Shown here in pieces: positions 33,888 through 43,104 of a stretch of 55,007 nt of DNA. Position numbers and translations under genes: made by a program. Under the pieces are notes generated by a model. The model was given only the letters and a program-made list of their open reading frames with translations. It was not told the DNA's origin and did no database searches. The stretch comes from Variovorax sp. CF313 (GTDB lineage Bacteria; Pseudomonadota; Gammaproteobacteria; Burkholderiales; Burkholderiaceae_C): positions 1 to 55,007 of the forward strand of contig NZ_AKIW01000079.1 in assembly GCF_000282635.1 (NCBI RefSeq). Direction: 5' to 3'. Within the stretch, counting starts at the first letter, position 1. Each line of letters starts with the position of its first letter.

Positions 33888-35606
33888 ATGCCCCGTTTCG
33901 CCCTCCGTGCCTTCGCTCAAGCCGCCCTCACCGCGGCCGGGCTCTCGCTGACGGCTTGCGGCACCGTGCCACCGACCGCCGAGCAGCCAGCAACTTCCTG
34001 TGCGTCTCTGGCACGCCATGTCATCGAACCGGGAGCCATCGGCTTGCCCAGCGGAAGGGCCTCGGTCACCTCCGCCGTGCTGACGCCCGCCGCGGCAGGA
34101 ACGGCCAACGCCGGTGCATTTGTGCCGGCCCTTCCCCGGTTCTGCAAGGTCACGGGCACGATCGCATCGCGTGACCCTGCCGCGCAAGTCATCAACTTCC
34201 AGCTGAACCTTCCGACCGAATGGAACGGAAAGGCCCTGCAGTACGGTGGCGGCGGCTTCAACGGCGTGTTGATCACCGGCCTCGCGCCCTTGCGCGACGC
34301 CGCGCCGGGCGACCCGCTGCCCATCGCGCGGGGCTATGCGACCTTTGGCCAGGACTCGGGCCACCAGGCGAGCGCCTTCCCTCCCGGCGAGCCAGGCGCC
34401 TTCGCGCTGAACGACGAGATGCTCGAGAACTTCGCGTTCGCTTCATACAAGAAGGTGAAGGACGCGGCCGTGGACCTCATGCGCGCCTACTACGCACGAC
34501 CGCCGCAGCGCACGTACTACTTCGGCGGCTCGGAAGGCGGGCGCGAGGGAATGATGATGGCGCAGCGCTTCCCGGCCGACTACGACGGCATCGTCAGCGT
34601 GGTGCCCGTCATCAACTGGACCGGCCTGTTCCATGCATTCGTACGCAACCAGGTGCCACAGCACGACGACTGGCTCCAGGCCGGCAAGATCCCGCTGATC
34701 GCGAAAGCCACCTCCGATGCCTGCGACGCGCTCGACGGGCTGGCCGACGGCGTCGTCAACAACTACATGGCTTGCCAGGCCCGCGTCGACCTGCAGCCGC
34801 TGCGCTGCCCCGGTGGCGGCGATGCAGGCTTGCAATGCCTGTCGGACGCGCAGCTGCGACTGGTGCGCGGCATCCACTCGCCGTATGTTTTTCCCTTTCC
34901 CATCGCCAACGGGCTCACCACCTACCCGCAGTGGCTGTACGGCCATGAGGACAGCCTCGACGGTCCCTCCGCCCTGAACATGGTGCGCTGGGTCTCCGGC
35001 ACGGCGGCGCCCGTTGCCCCTCTGGATGCGGCGCGCCATTCGACGCAGTGGATCTACGGCAGCAACTGGATCCGCTACGCCGTCGCCCGCGACAAGGACT
35101 ACGACGTGCGCCGCTATCGTCCCCAGGAGTTCCGGGCGCAGGTCCAGAAGACCTCCGCGATGATCGACGCCACCGACCCGGACCTTTCGGCGTTCTTCGC
35201 TCGCGGCGGCAAGCTGATCGTGCGCGAGAACGCCGCCGACCGCGCACAGAGCCCCCTCATGGGAATCCAGTACCACGGTGCGCTCGTGGCGCGCATGGGA
35301 GCACCGGCCGTGGAAAGATCCGTGCGGCTGTATGTTTCACCGGGCTCGACACACAGTGGCAATTCCCGGGCGGTCGGAGGCGGCGCGCCGGTGCCGACGA
35401 TGGTGGACCTCCTGGATCCGCTGGACCGATGGGTGAGCACGGGCGCTGCGCCCGCAGACGCGCTGGTGCAAACGGTCAACGCGCCGCTGCCGCCGTTTGT
35501 CGTCCAGGCGTCCCGACCGATGTGCCGCTACCCCGCGTACCCGCACTACACAGGCGGCGACCGCATGCAGGCGTCCAGCTACCAGTGCCGCGCTGCGACA
35601 CCTTGA
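33888..35606 (+). CDS. Tannase/feruloyl esterase family lipoprotein
   Basis: A 572-residue alpha/beta hydrolase of the tannase/feruloyl esterase family. A signal sequence ends in the lipobox LTAC (Cys24). The nucleophile is Ser215 in GGSEGG; the late histidine is in GSTHSGN. The cysteine-rich insert (DACDALDGLADGVVNNYMAC) is a hallmark of the family, which splits gallate, ferulate or terephthalate-like esters. The ATG at 33888 gives the signal peptide; an open frame from 33810 has no RBS. It ends 10 bp from the convergent TRAP operon, whose solute might be the released aromatic acid. Relatives include MHETase, so the natural ester is uncertain. Confidence 0.9.
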   Translation: MPRFALRAFAQAALTAAGLSLTACGTVPPTAEQPATSCASLARHVIEPGAIGLPSGRASVTSAVLTPAAAGTANAGAFVPALPRFCKVTGTIASRDPAAQVINFQLNLPTEWNGKALQYGGGGFNGVLITGLAPLRDAAPGDPLPIARGYATFGQDSGHQASAFPPGEPGAFALNDEMLENFAFASYKKVKDAAVDLMRAYYARPPQRTYYFGGSEGGREGMMMAQRFPADYDGIVSVVPVINWTGLFHAFVRNQVPQHDDWLQAGKIPLIAKATSDACDALDGLADGVVNNYMACQARVDLQPLRCPGGGDAGLQCLSDAQLRLVRGIHSPYVFPFPIANGLTTYPQWLYGHEDSLDGPSALNMVRWVSGTAAPVAPLDAARHSTQWIYGSNWIRYAVARDKDYDVRRYRPQEFRAQVQKTSAMIDATDPDLSAFFARGGKLIVRENAADRAQSPLMGIQYHGALVARMGAPAVERSVRLYVSPGSTHSGNSRAVGGGAPVPTMVDLLDPLDRWVSTGAAPADALVQTVNAPLPPFVVQASRPMCRYPAYPHYTGGDRMQASSYQCRAATP

Positions 35607-35616
35607 GCAGGCTCCA

Positions 35617-37497
35617 TCAAAGGAACCCGATGGAGAGCCACGGCACCGCGGCGACCAGGACGGTGCCGACCAGCAGCGCGAGCATGTAGCCGACGATGGG
35701 CCGGATGCCCTTGTCCGGATGCACCCGCCCGATCGCGCACGCCGCGTAGTAGCCCACGCCCAGCGGCGGCGCGAACAGCCCCAGTCCCATCGACAGCACG
35801 ACGACCATGGCGTAGTGCACCTCGTGGATGCCGAGCTGGCGGGCGATCGGGAACAGCAGCGGGCCGAACAGCACGATGGCCGGGATGCCCTCGAGCACCG
35901 AGCCGAGCACCACGAAGGTGACCAGCGAAACGGCCAGGAACATCGGCGCGCCGCCCGGCAGCCCGGTCATGGCCTGCGCCAGCGAATTGGAGAAGCCCGA
36001 CTGCGTCAGCCCCCAGGCCATTCCCGTCGCGGTGCCGATGATCAGCAGGATCGCGCCCGACAGCGACGCCGTCGCCACCAGCATCGGCCCGACGCGCTTC
36101 CAGTCGAACTGGCGGTACACCAGCAGGCCCGACAGCACGGCATAGACGATGCCGATGGTCGAGACCTCGGTGGCCGTGGCCACGCCTTCGACGACAGCCG
36201 CGCGGATGATGAAAGGCAACGCCAGCGCCGGCACTGCAATCGCCGCCAGCTTGGCCACCTGCCGCCGCGAGGGGCGCTCGACATGGCTGAGATCCTCGCC
36301 CCGCGCCCGCAGCCAGACGACGACGCACAGCGTGAGACCCAGCACCACGGCCGGCAGGAGGCCGCCGGTGAACAGCGCCGCAATCGAGACGCCCGTGACC
36401 GATCCGATGGTGATCAGCACCAGGCTCGGCGGCACGGTCTCGGTCTGCGCGCCGGTTGCCGAGAGCAGCGCCACCAAGTCGCCCTCGCTGGCGCCGCGCT
36501 TCTTCATTTCCGGAAAGAGCGCGGGCGCCACCGCGGCCATGTCGGCGGCCTTCGACCCCGAGATGCCGGAGACGAGGTACATCGCCCCGACCAGCACGAA
36601 CTGCAGGCCGCCGCGCACGTGGCCCAGCAGGCCCGCGAGGAAGGCGATCATGGCCTTGGCCATGCCGGTCATTTCGATGAGCAGCCCCAGGAACACGAAC
36701 AGGGGCACGGCCAGCAGGATCAGGTGCGACATGCCCTCGTCCATGCGGCCGATGATCACCGGCAGCGCGGTGTCCGTTCCCAGCGCCAGGTAGCCGATGG
36801 TCCCCAGGCCGAACGCAAAGGCGATGGGAATGCCGCTGAACACGCCCGCCCCGACCACACCTACGAAGAAGATCAGCAGGTTGTAGCGCCCCAGGTCTTC
36901 GAAGACGCCGCGGCCCAGCGCGAAGGCGCCGATCACGACGGCCACTGCGGCGAAGGCCTTGGTGCCCGTGCGCCAGTCGGCATCCTTGAACAGCCGCAGC
37001 ACCGAGAACAGCATCATCAAGGCGATGCCGCAAGGCAGCGCCGCAGCGCGCCATGCGTTCGAGATCTCGAGGGCCGGCGTGGTGATGAAGCGCTCCTCCG
37101 AGGCGTATTCCCACGCTGGCCAGGCCACCATCGCGAGGAAGGCCAGCGACGCGCACACGCTGATGGCCTCCAGCAACTGCTGGCGCGCGGGCGCCTGGCG
37201 CGAGACCAGCGCCGTCATGCGCATGTGCTCGCCGCGCCGCAGGGCGACCACGGCACCGAGCATCGCCAGCCAGATGAAGAGCATCGAGGCGAGTTCGTCG
37301 GACCAGACCAGCGGCCTGTGGAACGCGAAGCGCGCCACGACGCCGGCCAGCAGCACGGCGATGTCCGCCAGCACGAGCGCACCAGCGGCCGCTTCGACGA
37401 TGAACCCGAGAACGCGGTCGATGCGCGCCGCCCGCGAAGCGGGGCCCACCGCCGGAGACGCCTGCACGCTGTGGCCGGCGGGGCTCATCGCGCTCAT
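35617..37497 (-). CDS. TRAP transporter fused permease (DctQM)
   Basis: A 626-residue inner-membrane protein. Residues about 25-185 match the small DctQ subunit (VLGFIVEAAAGALVLADIAV, SDELASMLFIWLAMLGAVVA with the conserved acidic pair); the rest matches the large DctM subunit (GIPIAFAFGLGTIGYLAL, LLAVPLFVFLGLLIEMTGMA, VSGISGSKAADMAAVAPAL and the terminal GLGLFAPPLGVGYY). Separate in most TRAP systems, the two are fused here. With the DctP gene it imports a carboxylate using the sodium gradient. The ATG at 37497 overlaps the DctP stop by 4 bp and so fixes the start. Confidence 0.92.
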   Translation of the reverse strand: MSAMSPAGHSVQASPAVGPASRAARIDRVLGFIVEAAAGALVLADIAVLLAGVVARFAFHRPLVWSDELASMLFIWLAMLGAVVALRRGEHMRMTALVSRQAPARQQLLEAISVCASLAFLAMVAWPAWEYASEERFITTPALEISNAWRAAALPCGIALMMLFSVLRLFKDADWRTGTKAFAAVAVVIGAFALGRGVFEDLGRYNLLIFFVGVVGAGVFSGIPIAFAFGLGTIGYLALGTDTALPVIIGRMDEGMSHLILLAVPLFVFLGLLIEMTGMAKAMIAFLAGLLGHVRGGLQFVLVGAMYLVSGISGSKAADMAAVAPALFPEMKKRGASEGDLVALLSATGAQTETVPPSLVLITIGSVTGVSIAALFTGGLLPAVVLGLTLCVVVWLRARGEDLSHVERPSRRQVAKLAAIAVPALALPFIIRAAVVEGVATATEVSTIGIVYAVLSGLLVYRQFDWKRVGPMLVATASLSGAILLIIGTATGMAWGLTQSGFSNSLAQAMTGLPGGAPMFLAVSLVTFVVLGSVLEGIPAIVLFGPLLFPIARQLGIHEVHYAMVVVLSMGLGLFAPPLGVGYYAACAIGRVHPDKGIRPIVGYMLALLVGTVLVAAVPWLSIGFL

Positions 37498-38510
37498 GCC
37501 AGCTTGCCGACGGAGCGTTCCAGGAGGGCCCATGCCTCGTCGCCGTACTTGCTCTTCCATTCGCCATAGAAGCCGGCCTTGCGAAGCTGGTCGCGGAAGG
37601 CGGCGGCGTCCGGCTGGTTGAAGGCCAGGCCCTTGCCGGCCAGTTCCGTCTGCAGCCCGGCGTTGAGCTGCGCCACGTCGTCGCGCTCCTTCAGGCCGGC
37701 CGCGTCGATGTGCTTGGCAACGATGGCGCGCAGATCGGCCGGCAGCTTCTCCCAGGCGCGGCGGTTGGCCAGGAACCAGAAGCCGTCCCACATGTGGTTG
37801 GACAGCGAGCAGTACTTCTGCACCTCGAAGAGCTTGGCCGTCGAGATGATGGCCAGCGGGTTCTCCTGGCCGTCGACGATCTTCGTCTGCAGCGCGGAAT
37901 AGACCTCGGCGAAGTTGATCGACGCCGGCGCGGCATCGAGGGCCTTGAACATCGAAGTCCACAGCGGCGACACCGGCACGCGGATCTTGAAGCCCTTCAG
38001 GTCGGCGGGCGTCGCGATGGGCCTGGACGATGAAGTGATCTGGCGAAAGCCGTTGTCCCAGATCTTTTCCATCGGCACGATGCCGGCCTTGGCGATCTGC
38101 GCGCGGATGTAGGCACCCAGTTCGCCATCCATCGCCTTCCACACGCTCGGGTAGTCCTTGAACGCAAAGCCGACGCCGCTGATCGATGCCGCCGGCACCA
38201 GCGTCGAGAGGATCAGGCCCGAGAGGGTGAAGAACTCGACGCCGCCCGAGCGCAGCTGGCTGAGCACATCCGTGTCGGAGCCGAGCTGGTTGTTCGGGAA
38301 GATCTGGATGAGGACGCGGCCGTTGGTCTCGGTGCGGATCGCATCGGCCATCTCCTTGGCGCGCAGGTTCATCGGATGCGTCACCGGCAGGTTGTTCGCG
38401 TACTTGTAGGTGAACTCGGCCTTGGTTTGCGCGAAGGCGCTGCCCGCGGGGGCGGCGACAACGGCGGCCGCGGCGGCGCTGCGAAGAATGGTGCGACGGG
38501 AAATGTTCAT
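37494..38510 (-). CDS. TRAP transporter substrate-binding protein (DctP)
   Basis: A 338-residue periplasmic binding protein. The N-terminal MNISRRTILRSAAAAAVVAA is a twin-arginine-like signal with cleavage near AFAQ. Family marks are YKYANNLPVTHPMNLRAKEM, VLIQIFPNNQLGSDTDVLSQ, the carboxylate-binding Arg in LKGFKIRVPVSP and NFAEVYSALQTKIVDGQENP. TRAP binding proteins of this kind take C4-dicarboxylates, sugar acids or aromatic acids. It is coupled by a 4-bp overlap to the fused permease. Upstream in the same direction are an acyl-CoA ligase remnant and an SDR gene. Confidence 0.92.
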   Translation of the reverse strand: MNISRRTILRSAAAAAVVAAPAGSAFAQTKAEFTYKYANNLPVTHPMNLRAKEMADAIRTETNGRVLIQIFPNNQLGSDTDVLSQLRSGGVEFFTLSGLILSTLVPAASISGVGFAFKDYPSVWKAMDGELGAYIRAQIAKAGIVPMEKIWDNGFRQITSSSRPIATPADLKGFKIRVPVSPLWTSMFKALDAAPASINFAEVYSALQTKIVDGQENPLAIISTAKLFEVQKYCSLSNHMWDGFWFLANRRAWEKLPADLRAIVAKHIDAAGLKERDDVAQLNAGLQTELAGKGLAFNQPDAAAFRDQLRKAGFYGEWKSKYGDEAWALLERSVGKLA

Positions 38511-38549
38511 GGTTTGTCTCCTTGGTGGTTCGTCATTGTGATCGGTGGC

Positions 38550-38742
38550 TCAGCCGTGCATGGCCGGCTGCGATTCTCCACGCTCGACGAGGCGCGTTCG
38601 GATGTCGTTCTTGGTGAACTTGCCGTAACCCGGCTTCGGCAGCGAATCCCAGAAGAAGAAGCGGCGCGGCCAGCGGTACCTGGCGCAGCGCCTCGGCCGT
38701 AAGGCCCGGCCGGCTCGCGACGACGATCTCGCCCCATCGAGC
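38550..38742 (-). pseudogene. C-terminal remnant of an AMP-dependent acyl-CoA ligase
   Basis: Read leftward from the stop at 38550-38552, the final 42 codons encode YRWPRRFFFWDSLPKPGYGK and then FTKNDIRTRLVERGE, the A10 region of acyl-CoA synthetases with its active-site Lys. In a different frame just before, WGEIVVAS and GLTAEALRQ are the expected preceding sequence, so a frameshift or small deletion separates the parts. Nothing of the adenylation domain remains. It lies between the SDR and DctP genes in the same direction, so the operon once had a CoA ligase, perhaps for an imported aromatic or fatty acid. Confidence 0.7.
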
Positions 38743-38788
38743 TTGCCGAAGCGCGTGTGGCCTCAGCCGATGAGTTACGGCAGTTTCG

Positions 38789-39607
38789 TCATGCCTTGGC
38801 TCCTTGCAGTTCGGCCCCGGCTTCGGCCTTGCGGCGGCGAAGGGTTGGCAGGCCGACACCTGCCGCATCGAAGCCGCCGTCGACGGCCACGACCTGGCCG
38901 TTGATGAAGCTCGCTTCGGGGCTGCACAGGAAGCCGATGACATTCGCCATCTCCTCGGTGGTGCCGTAGCGGTTCAGCGGAATCGCGTCGTAGTAGTCGG
39001 AGCGGATCGCCACGCTGTGCACGAGCTTGGCCATTTCGGTTTCTACCGGGCCGGGGGCAATGACGTTCACGCGCACGCCTGCATCGCCGAGCTCGACCGC
39101 ATGCTGCTTCGTCATGTGGATGAGCGCGGCCTTGCTGGTGCCATAGGCCACGCGCAGCGTGCTGGCCCGCAGCCCGGAGATCGAGGCGACGTTGACGATG
39201 GCGCCGCCGCCGTTGCCGGCCATCACCGCGCCGAAGGCCTGCGTGCAGAGGAAGGCGCCATCGAGGTTGGTGGCCATCACCGTGCGCCATTCCTTGAAGG
39301 AGGTTTCCAGCACCGGCTTGAAGATGGCCACGCCGGCATTGTTGACCAGCGCGTCCACGCGGCCGAACTTTGCAACGACGGCCGCCACGGCGCGGTCGAC
39401 CTGCGCCGGATCGGACACGTCGCAATGGACGCCGAGCAGATCGCCGGGGCGCGCGATCTCCGATATCGTGCTGTCGAGCGTTGCGCTGTCGCAGTCGAGC
39501 AAGACGACCTTGCAGCCATGACCAAGAAACCATTCGCCGACGGCGCGGCCGATGCCGCGGGCGCCTCCGGTGACGACTGCGATGCGGGCTGGTGATGTGG
39601 TGCTCAT
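38789..39607 (-). CDS. SDR family oxidoreductase
   Basis: A 272-residue short-chain dehydrogenase. Cofactor motif TGGARGIG is near residue 13, NNAG near 90, and the catalytic Ser and Tyr-x-x-x-Lys are in NVASISG and YGTSKAA. The C-terminal loop FINGQVVAVDGGFDAAGV is typical of 3-oxoacyl-ACP-reductase-like members. I take ATG 39607 (MSTTSP); the frame is open up to 39772 but that part covers the promoter. It diverges from the LysR gene and heads the leftward set that includes a ligase remnant and the TRAP genes. Substrate unknown; a hydroxylated acid or alcohol is plausible. Confidence 0.88.
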   Translation of the reverse strand: MSTTSPARIAVVTGGARGIGRAVGEWFLGHGCKVVLLDCDSATLDSTISEIARPGDLLGVHCDVSDPAQVDRAVAAVVAKFGRVDALVNNAGVAIFKPVLETSFKEWRTVMATNLDGAFLCTQAFGAVMAGNGGGAIVNVASISGLRASTLRVAYGTSKAALIHMTKQHAVELGDAGVRVNVIAPGPVETEMAKLVHSVAIRSDYYDAIPLNRYGTTEEMANVIGFLCSPEASFINGQVVAVDGGFDAAGVGLPTLRRRKAEAGAELQGAKA

Positions 39608-39838
39608 GATGTGGTGGGTTGGGTTGAAGGGAAAAAGGAACTCGGGATCCGGAAGCCGGCGGCCATTACTCGGGCGTGACAGGCAGGAGCCCAGGGCATT
39701 GGGGCCGCCGTCGATCAGCGTCATCGCATCGACGACGCGATCGAACATCGGTGTTGTGTCTCCTGCTGCCACTTGTGGGAGCGCCCCCCGTTCACGTGCT
39801 TGGCGCGCGGGATGCGATGCAGTCTAGGGATGCGCTTC

Positions 39839-39865
39839 GATCCAGAGAAATTTAAAATCTGGATC
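39839..39865. promoter_or_regulatory. LysR-type operator (perfect 8-bp arms, 11-bp spacer)
   Basis: GATCCAGA (39839-39846) and TCTGGATC (39858-39865) are exact complements around 11 AT-rich bases, the T-N11-A geometry of LysR sites. It ends 22 bp before the LysR ATG and lies in the 280-bp region shared with the divergent SDR. Confidence 0.75.
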
Positions 39866-39887
39866 AGTCGATACAGAAGGCAAATCA

Positions 39888-40778
39888 ATGGACATGCGCC
39901 ACCTGCGCTGCTTCGTCGCTGTTTCCGAGGAGCTGCACTTCGGCCGCGCCGCCGAACGGCTGCACCTCACCCAGCCGCCCGTGAGCCTGGCGATCAAGGA
40001 GCTGGAAGAAGAACTGGGCGTCACCCTGCTCGAGCGAACCTCGCGCCGCATCGCGCTCACACGGGCCGGCGAGGACGCATTGCGCGACGCACGCGCCGTG
40101 CTGGCCGCGGCCGACACCCTGCGCAAGCGCGCCCTGGAGGCCGCTCAGGGCTTGATGGGCTCGCTGTCGCTCGGCTTCATCAGCCTGCCGGCCTATTCAT
40201 TCCTGCCGCCGATGCTGCGCGCCTTCACGGAGGACTACCAGCGCGTGAACGTGTCGCTGCTGGAAGGCACCACCGACCAGATCATTCACGACGTAGAGAG
40301 TGGCAGGCTCGATGTCGGCCTGGTGTTCCGGACGCCCGACCCGCCCGCGGCACTGAACTCGAGGCTGGTCCATACGGAACCGCTGCTCGTGGCGCTGCCC
40401 GTGTCGCACCCCCTGGCCGGCGCCACGCGCATCGCGCTCGAAAAGTTGTCGAACGAACGCTTCCTCGGATTCGAGCGCCATCAGGGTCCGATGATGTTCG
40501 ACGCCATCGTCGCCACCTGCATGCGGCATGGCTTCAGCCCCAAGCTGTTTCCGGCGCGGCAAATGCACACCATCGTGAGCCTCGTGTCCGGCGGCATCGG
40601 CGTGGCGCTGGTGCCCGGCAGCGTGCAGGCATTGCATCGCGAGGGGGTCGTCTATCGAAGCATGAAGGGCGAGAAGACCATCGTCGAGACCGTCGCCATC
40701 TGGCGCAAGTCCGACGATTCGCCGCAGGTGAAGGCGCTGCTGTCATGCTTGCCGAAGATCCGGCAGCGGGGCGGCTGA
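39888..40778 (+). CDS. LysR family transcriptional regulator
   Basis: A 296-residue LysR regulator. The winged helix-turn-helix is the typical MRHLRCFVAVSEELHFGRAA, LHLTQPPVSLAIKELEEELG and LLERTSRRIALTRAG; the effector domain follows (LSLGFISLPAY, LDVGLVFR, IGVALVPGSVQA). The sequence is of the BenM/CatR-like group that often senses aromatic acids or muconates. It diverges from the SDR gene with a clear LysR palindrome between them, so it probably controls the leftward SDR/TRAP set and itself. An acid carried by the TRAP system is a reasonable inducer. Confidence 0.93.
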   Translation: MDMRHLRCFVAVSEELHFGRAAERLHLTQPPVSLAIKELEEELGVTLLERTSRRIALTRAGEDALRDARAVLAAADTLRKRALEAAQGLMGSLSLGFISLPAYSFLPPMLRAFTEDYQRVNVSLLEGTTDQIIHDVESGRLDVGLVFRTPDPPAALNSRLVHTEPLLVALPVSHPLAGATRIALEKLSNERFLGFERHQGPMMFDAIVATCMRHGFSPKLFPARQMHTIVSLVSGGIGVALVPGSVQALHREGVVYRSMKGEKTIVETVAIWRKSDDSPQVKALLSCLPKIRQRGG

Positions 40779-40906
40779 GTGAATGCCTCGATCTACGACG
40801 CATCGAAGATGGGCCTTGCCGAAAGGCGTCAGCTGCAGGCCTCAAAATCGCATGCAGCGGCTTGTTCGTCCGCGAAGCCAGCCGCCCCCTCCTCTTTCAG
40901 CGATAC

Positions 40907-41749
40907 ATGTTCACTCTGACCCGCCTGACGATCCACCGCGCCAGGAAAGAACGCTTGCCCCAGGTCGCCGGAAGCCTGACATTCACGACCTTGCTGTCCA
41001 TCGTGCCCTTGCTGGCGACGAGCTTCGCGCTGTTCACGCGATTCCCGATCTTCAAGCGATTCAAGGATGCGATTCATGAGTTCCTGCTGAGCAGGCTGCT
41101 GCCGCCAGACATCGCGCGCACGGTCCTCAAGTATCTGGACCAGTTCGCCGCGAATGCCAGCAGCCTGACCTGGGTCGGCTCGCTCTTCCTGCTGGGGACC
41201 GCAGTCGCGATGTTGCTGACCGTCGAGAACGCTTTGAACCAGATGTGGGAGGTGAGGAGGAATCGGCCTTTCTTCAGAAGGGTCGGCCTGTACTTGCTGA
41301 TGTTGGCCGTGGGGCCACCCGTGATGGGTCTGAGTCTGTGGGCAACGTCGTACGTGCTGGGCGTTTCCCTGGGTCTGATCGGCGCCTTGCCACCATCGCT
41401 CGCCTTCGTGCTCGACCTCGGGCCGCTCGTGCTCGGCGTGACCGCGCTGACGAGCATGTTCTATTTCGTTCCGAACACGAAGGTGCGGCTACGCGACGCC
41501 GTCGCGGGCGCCCTGATCGCCAGCGTGGCCTTCGAGCTGGGCAAACGGGGCTTCGCCACCTACCTCGTCAAGGTGCCAACCTACAAGGCGCTGTACGGGG
41601 CGTTCGCGGCCTTTCCGATCTTCTTGCTGTGGGTGTACTTCTCGTGGCTGATCACGCTGGTCGCGGCCATGATCACGGCCAACCTGGCTCTTGCGCGACG
41701 GCGACAGCCGGGGAAGGCAGCTCGAGCCTGGCAGTTCGGCCGGGGCTGA
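40907..41749 (+). CDS. YihY/BrkB family inner-membrane protein
   Basis: A 280-residue protein with six membrane segments of the YihY/BrkB family (once called ribonuclease BN). Family marks are AGSLTFTTLLSIVPLLATSF at the start, FLLGTAVAMLLTVENALNQM in the middle, and AFAAFPIFLLWVYFSWLITL near the end. The open frame begins at 39773, but it there overlaps LysR in another frame; ATG 40907 (MFTLTRL) gives the usual family N-terminus. Its function is unsettled, perhaps transport or envelope upkeep. It stands alone between two clusters. Confidence 0.9.
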   Translation: MFTLTRLTIHRARKERLPQVAGSLTFTTLLSIVPLLATSFALFTRFPIFKRFKDAIHEFLLSRLLPPDIARTVLKYLDQFAANASSLTWVGSLFLLGTAVAMLLTVENALNQMWEVRRNRPFFRRVGLYLLMLAVGPPVMGLSLWATSYVLGVSLGLIGALPPSLAFVLDLGPLVLGVTALTSMFYFVPNTKVRLRDAVAGALIASVAFELGKRGFATYLVKVPTYKALYGAFAAFPIFLLWVYFSWLITLVAAMITANLALARRRQPGKAARAWQFGRG

Positions 41750-41941
41750 TGCAGGCGCCGCTCATTCGAAACCGGCCCTCCTCGCAGGCAGCAGCGAGAA
41801 GCCCACTCGCTTTTTGGCCCTGCCTGTGACGCTCACATTGCGCGTCATGCCGAGTGGCTTGCACGACAAGCACTGCTATGGAGCCGCCGGCAAGAGCTCG
41901 CCGGCCGACAGTACGTCAACAACTCCGGTGTACCTCATGCG

Positions 41942-43000
41942 TCAGGCCGGCTTGCGCAGGAAGCCCTGCTGGGCACCGTTGCGATTGGGCGCGAAGCCAT
42001 TGGCCTGCAGCGTCTCCTCGATGGTTTCGTAAAACACGCCGATCTTCATGATCTCGCGCGCCTGCTGCGCGGTCGCAATGGGGCGACCGAATTCAGTCGA
42101 GATGCGCACCAGTTGCCGGATCTGTTCGACCGAGCTCATCTTGCCGGTGCGGGTCTGGTTCCACAGCACGTCCTCAATGCCGCAGCGCACGTGCAGGCCT
42201 AGGGCGATGCCGATCATGTTCACGGGCAGCACGTTGAGCACCGAGCTTTCCACCGTGACCACCGAGCCATCGGGTGCGGCGCGCAGGAAGTTGGCCAGGT
42301 TGTAGATGTTCGCCTGGTCCATGCCGCCGCTGATGGCCACCCAGTTCATCACCAGCGGGCCCTTGTAGACGCCGCGGCGGATCATCCGCTCGATGGTCTC
42401 GAAGCTGTTGATGTTGTAGCACTGGAACTCGCTCTGGATGCCCGCGGCCGTGAGGCGGCGGATGTGCTCCTCGACCCAGCTGGGGTTAGAGGGCACGATC
42501 ATGTCCTTGTACGTCGAATAGAGCCTCGGGTCGCCGCGCGACAGTCCCTTGAAGTCGTCCAGGCCGGCGTGCTCGGTCACGTTCATCTGCGTGGTGTTGA
42601 CGGTCACGGTCACCTGGTCGGGGCGGGGCGTGAGTTCGGCCAGCATGTGGCGCGTGTCGTCGCTCAGCCACTTGGCCGCGGCACCGTCGTCCTCAGGCGC
42701 GAAGCTGATCGAGCCGCCCACCTGGATGATCATTTCCGGCACGGCCTTGCGCACGCCGGCGATCAGTTCGTTGAACATCGACAGCCGCTTGCTGCCCCTG
42801 CCGTCGGCCTCGCGCACATGCAGGTGCAGCACGGTGGCGCCGGCTTCGTAGCAATCGACCGCCTTCTGGATCTGGTCTTCCATCGTGACCGGGATGTCTT
42901 CGGGAAAGTCGGCGGGAATCCACCCCGGCGCATAGGGCGCGGCCGTGATGATCAGGGGCTGCTGGTTCTCGGGATACAGGTGGCCGTCGAGGAAGTTCAT
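41942..43000 (-). CDS. BKACE family protein (DUF849, beta-keto acid cleavage enzyme), copy 1
   Basis: A 352-residue TIM-barrel enzyme of the beta-keto acid cleavage (BKACE, 3-keto-5-aminohexanoate cleavage) family, which transfers acetyl-CoA onto a beta-keto acid and releases acetoacetate and a new CoA ester. The zinc-binding H-L-H is at residues 59-61 (LHLHVRE); IIQVGGSISF and VTVESSVLNVLPVNM are family blocks. It is nearly the same as the copy at 44383-45441, identical in length. It heads a leftward unit next to the AraC gene, with a direct-repeat site at 43077-43103 in front. The substrate is unknown; the family covers carnitine, lysine and aromatic-derived keto acids. Confidence 0.92.
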   Translation of the reverse strand: MNFLDGHLYPENQQPLIITAAPYAPGWIPADFPEDIPVTMEDQIQKAVDCYEAGATVLHLHVREADGRGSKRLSMFNELIAGVRKAVPEMIIQVGGSISFAPEDDGAAAKWLSDDTRHMLAELTPRPDQVTVTVNTTQMNVTEHAGLDDFKGLSRGDPRLYSTYKDMIVPSNPSWVEEHIRRLTAAGIQSEFQCYNINSFETIERMIRRGVYKGPLVMNWVAISGGMDQANIYNLANFLRAAPDGSVVTVESSVLNVLPVNMIGIALGLHVRCGIEDVLWNQTRTGKMSSVEQIRQLVRISTEFGRPIATAQQAREIMKIGVFYETIEETLQANGFAPNRNGAQQGFLRKPA

Positions 43001-43063
43001 GGGGTTTGTCTCCGGTGGGAAAGTTGCTCTGGCGCCAAAAGTGTCTGGCGCACCCCGGAAAAC

Positions 43064-43104
43064 TTCTTGCTCATCCGGGACTGCGACTTGTCTTTGCGGG
43101 ACAT
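43064..43104. promoter_or_regulatory. AraC-type direct-repeat site, copy A
   Basis: TTCTTGCT, then GGGACT (43077) and GGGACA (43098), 21 bp apart in the same direction. A site with the same spacing and wording lies at 47408-47448. It ends 64 bp upstream of BKACE copy 1, and the AraC gene starts 147 bp to the right. Confidence 0.55.

Noticed and set aside
39773..41749. A 658-codon frame reading through the LysR gene into YihY
   Set aside because: The LysR part is in another frame. The real membrane protein starts at 40907 with its normal N-terminus.
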